Origin: Streptomyces sp. NBC_01304
GTDB lineage: Bacteria; Actinomycetota; Actinomycetes; Streptomycetales; Streptomycetaceae
Length of the DNA stretch: 64,000 nt
NCBI RefSeq assembly: GCF_035975855.1
Contig: NZ_CP109055.1
Coordinates: forward strand, 9,610,001 to 9,674,000
Direction: 5' to 3'
A model generated the notes under the pieces. The model saw nothing but the letters and a program-made list of their open reading frames with translations. It was not told where the DNA came from and made no database searches. This document shows, piece by piece, positions 62,774 through 64,000 of the stretch; positions within the stretch are counted from its first letter, which is position 1, and every line of letters starts with the position of its first letter. A program made the translations under genes and the position numbers.

Positions 62774-64000
62774 ATGACCGAAGCAGCGAATTCCTCCGCA
62801 GTGAACTCCTCCACGCAGTGGCGTACGTCCGCCTGCATCCTCTGCGAGTGCAACTGCGGCATCGAGATCCAGCTGGACGGCCGCCGCCTGGCCCGCATCC
62901 GCGGCGACAAGAACCATCCCGCGTCCGCCGGTTACACCTGCGAGAAGGCGCTGCGCCTCGACCACTACCAGAACGGCAGACACCGCCTCACCTCCCCGCT
63001 GCGCAGGCGCGCCGACGGCACGTACGAGGAGATCGACTGGGACACCGCACTGACGGAGATCGCCGAACGCCTCACCGCGGTCAAGGAGTTGCACGGCGGG
63101 GAGCGGATCTTCTTCTACGGCGGTGGCGGGCAGGGCAATCACCTCGGCGGGCTCCACACCCGCGCCCTGCAGTCGACGCTCGGCTCCCGCTACTTCTCCA
63201 ACGCCCTCGCCCAGGAGAAGACCGGCGAGATGTGGGTCGACGGCAAGCTGTACGGCGCCCACACCAAGGGCGACTTCGAGGAATCCGAAGTCGTCGTCTT
63301 CCTCGGCAAGAACCCCTGGCAGTCCCACAGCTTCCCGCGCGCCCGGCCGACGCTGCGCGAGATCGCCAAGGACCCGGCCCGCACGATGATCGTGCTCGAT
63401 CCGCGGCGCAGCGAGACCGCCGAGCTCGCCGACATCCATCTGCAGGTCAGGCCGGGGACGGACGCGTGGTGCCTGGCGGCGATGCTCGCCGTCCTGGTGG
63501 AGGAGAAGCTGCTCGACCGGGCCTTCATCGACGAGCACACCGTCGGGACGGAGGACGTCGTCGGCGCGATCGGCGAGGTCCCGGTGGCCGACTATGCGGC
63601 CCGCTGCGGCGTCGACGAGGAGCTGATCCGAGCCGCCGCGCGCCGGATCGGGACGGCCGCGTCGGTGACGACGTACGAGGACCTGGGCACCCAACAGGCC
63701 CCGCACAGCACCCTGGTGTCGTATCTGAACAAGCTGCTGTGGATCCTGACCGGCAACTTCGGCCGCCCCGGCACCATGTACCTGCACTCGGCGTTCGCCC
63801 CGCTCACCGGGCCCTCGGCCGGAGGCAAGGGCAAGGGCGGGCGGGGGAGCCGTACGCCGGTGACCGGAGCGAAGATCATCGCGGGCCTGGTGCCCTGCAA
63901 CTCCATCGCCGAGGAGATCCTCACCGAGCACCCCGACCGGCTCCGCGCGATGTGGATCGAGAGCGCCAACCCGGCGCACTCCCTGGCCGATTCGAAGTCC
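62774..64000 (+). CDS. Molybdopterin-dependent oxidoreductase (3' truncated by window edge)
   Basis: The frame is open from ATG 62774 (GGGAG 7 nt upstream) to the last base, 409 residues. The N-terminal 4Fe-4S motif is CILCECNCGIEIQLDG with a fourth cysteine in GYTCEKALRL. Conserved molybdopterin-binding regions follow: RRRADGTYEEIDWDTALTEI, FFYGGGGQGNHLGG, VVFLGKNPWQSHSF and MIVLDPRRSETAELADIHLQ. This is the formate-dehydrogenase/DMSO-reductase superfamily, catalytic subunit. The substrate cannot be told. Control by the divergent HxlR regulator is likely. Confidence 0.93.
   Translation, partial: MTEAANSSAVNSSTQWRTSACILCECNCGIEIQLDGRRLARIRGDKNHPASAGYTCEKALRLDHYQNGRHRLTSPLRRRADGTYEEIDWDTALTEIAERLTAVKELHGGERIFFYGGGGQGNHLGGLHTRALQSTLGSRYFSNALAQEKTGEMWVDGKLYGAHTKGDFEESEVVVFLGKNPWQSHSFPRARPTLREIAKDPARTMIVLDPRRSETAELADIHLQVRPGTDAWCLAAMLAVLVEEKLLDRAFIDEHTVGTEDVVGAIGEVPVADYAARCGVDEELIRAAARRIGTAASVTTYEDLGTQQAPHSTLVSYLNKLLWILTGNFGRPGTMYLHSAFAPLTGPSAGGKGKGGRGSRTPVTGAKIIAGLVPCNSIAEEILTEHPDRLRAMWIESANPAHSLADSKS

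Noticed and set aside
1..64000. tRNA or rRNA genes
   Set aside because: I saw no cloverleaf with conserved T-loop or rRNA stretches; the tuf3 element uses a protein-coding att site rather than a tRNA.

Overview
The window is high-GC actinobacterial DNA, most likely a Streptomyces chromosome. The codon bias, the tuf3-type EF-Tu, an ECF41 sigma factor, TTA (bldA-type) codons in two secondary-metabolism genes and the family content all point there.

Bases 1-4.3 kb are mobile DNA: a three-gene tyrosine-recombinase module (Tn554-like layout) and a decayed Tn3-family transposase tail. Bases 4.3-22.6 kb form a biosynthetic gene cluster that looks meroterpenoid. It holds an iterative type I aromatic PKS (KS-AT-DH-KR-ACP), a helix-turn-helix regulator, a probable haem-oxygenase-like metal oxidase, a DMATS-type soluble prenyltransferase, a chimeric Dxs-IspH protein, a UbiA-type membrane prenyltransferase, an FAD-dependent oxygenase and a class I terpene synthase. 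A truncated second regulator, an IS5-type remnant and a terpene synthase fragment show it has been rearranged. Both prenyltransferase genes contain a TTA codon.

Bases 22.7-26.9 kb are an IS graveyard: an IS1182-type element split by an intact IS4-type element with a perfect 10-bp target duplication, followed by ECF-sigma and transposase scraps. At 26.9 kb conserved chromosome begins: uppP, a TVP38-type membrane protein, an AlkD-type repair protein and an ECF41 sigma factor.

At 31.3-40.7 kb a tuf3-like gene is split inside its P-loop by an 8.2-kb element. The element has a large serine integrase, a 12-bp att core, an XRE regulator facing a run of tiny overlapping genes, and a bare capsid module (major capsid protein, scaffold, MuF-like protein) without terminase, portal or tail genes. 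It resembles a capsid-encoding phage satellite or a reduced prophage.

Bases 40.8-49.2 kb hold a probable signalling or conflict locus: a 1235-residue fusion (degenerate alpha/beta hydrolase, ParA/MinD-like ATPase, SAP/Rho-N-like segment, CHAT protease), an intact serine hydrolase, a second CHAT protease with a different N-terminus, and a divergent patatin-like lipase. A 28-bp inverted repeat lies between the two CHAT units.

The remainder is ordinary chromosome: a spermidine-synthase-like protein, MFS and EamA transporters, a GH3 glycosidase coupled to a carboxylesterase, DedA, gamma-carbonic-anhydrase-like and hexapeptide acyltransferase proteins, an XRE-cupin regulator, a YbaK-type deacylase, an HxlR regulator and the start of a molybdopterin oxidoreductase running off the end.
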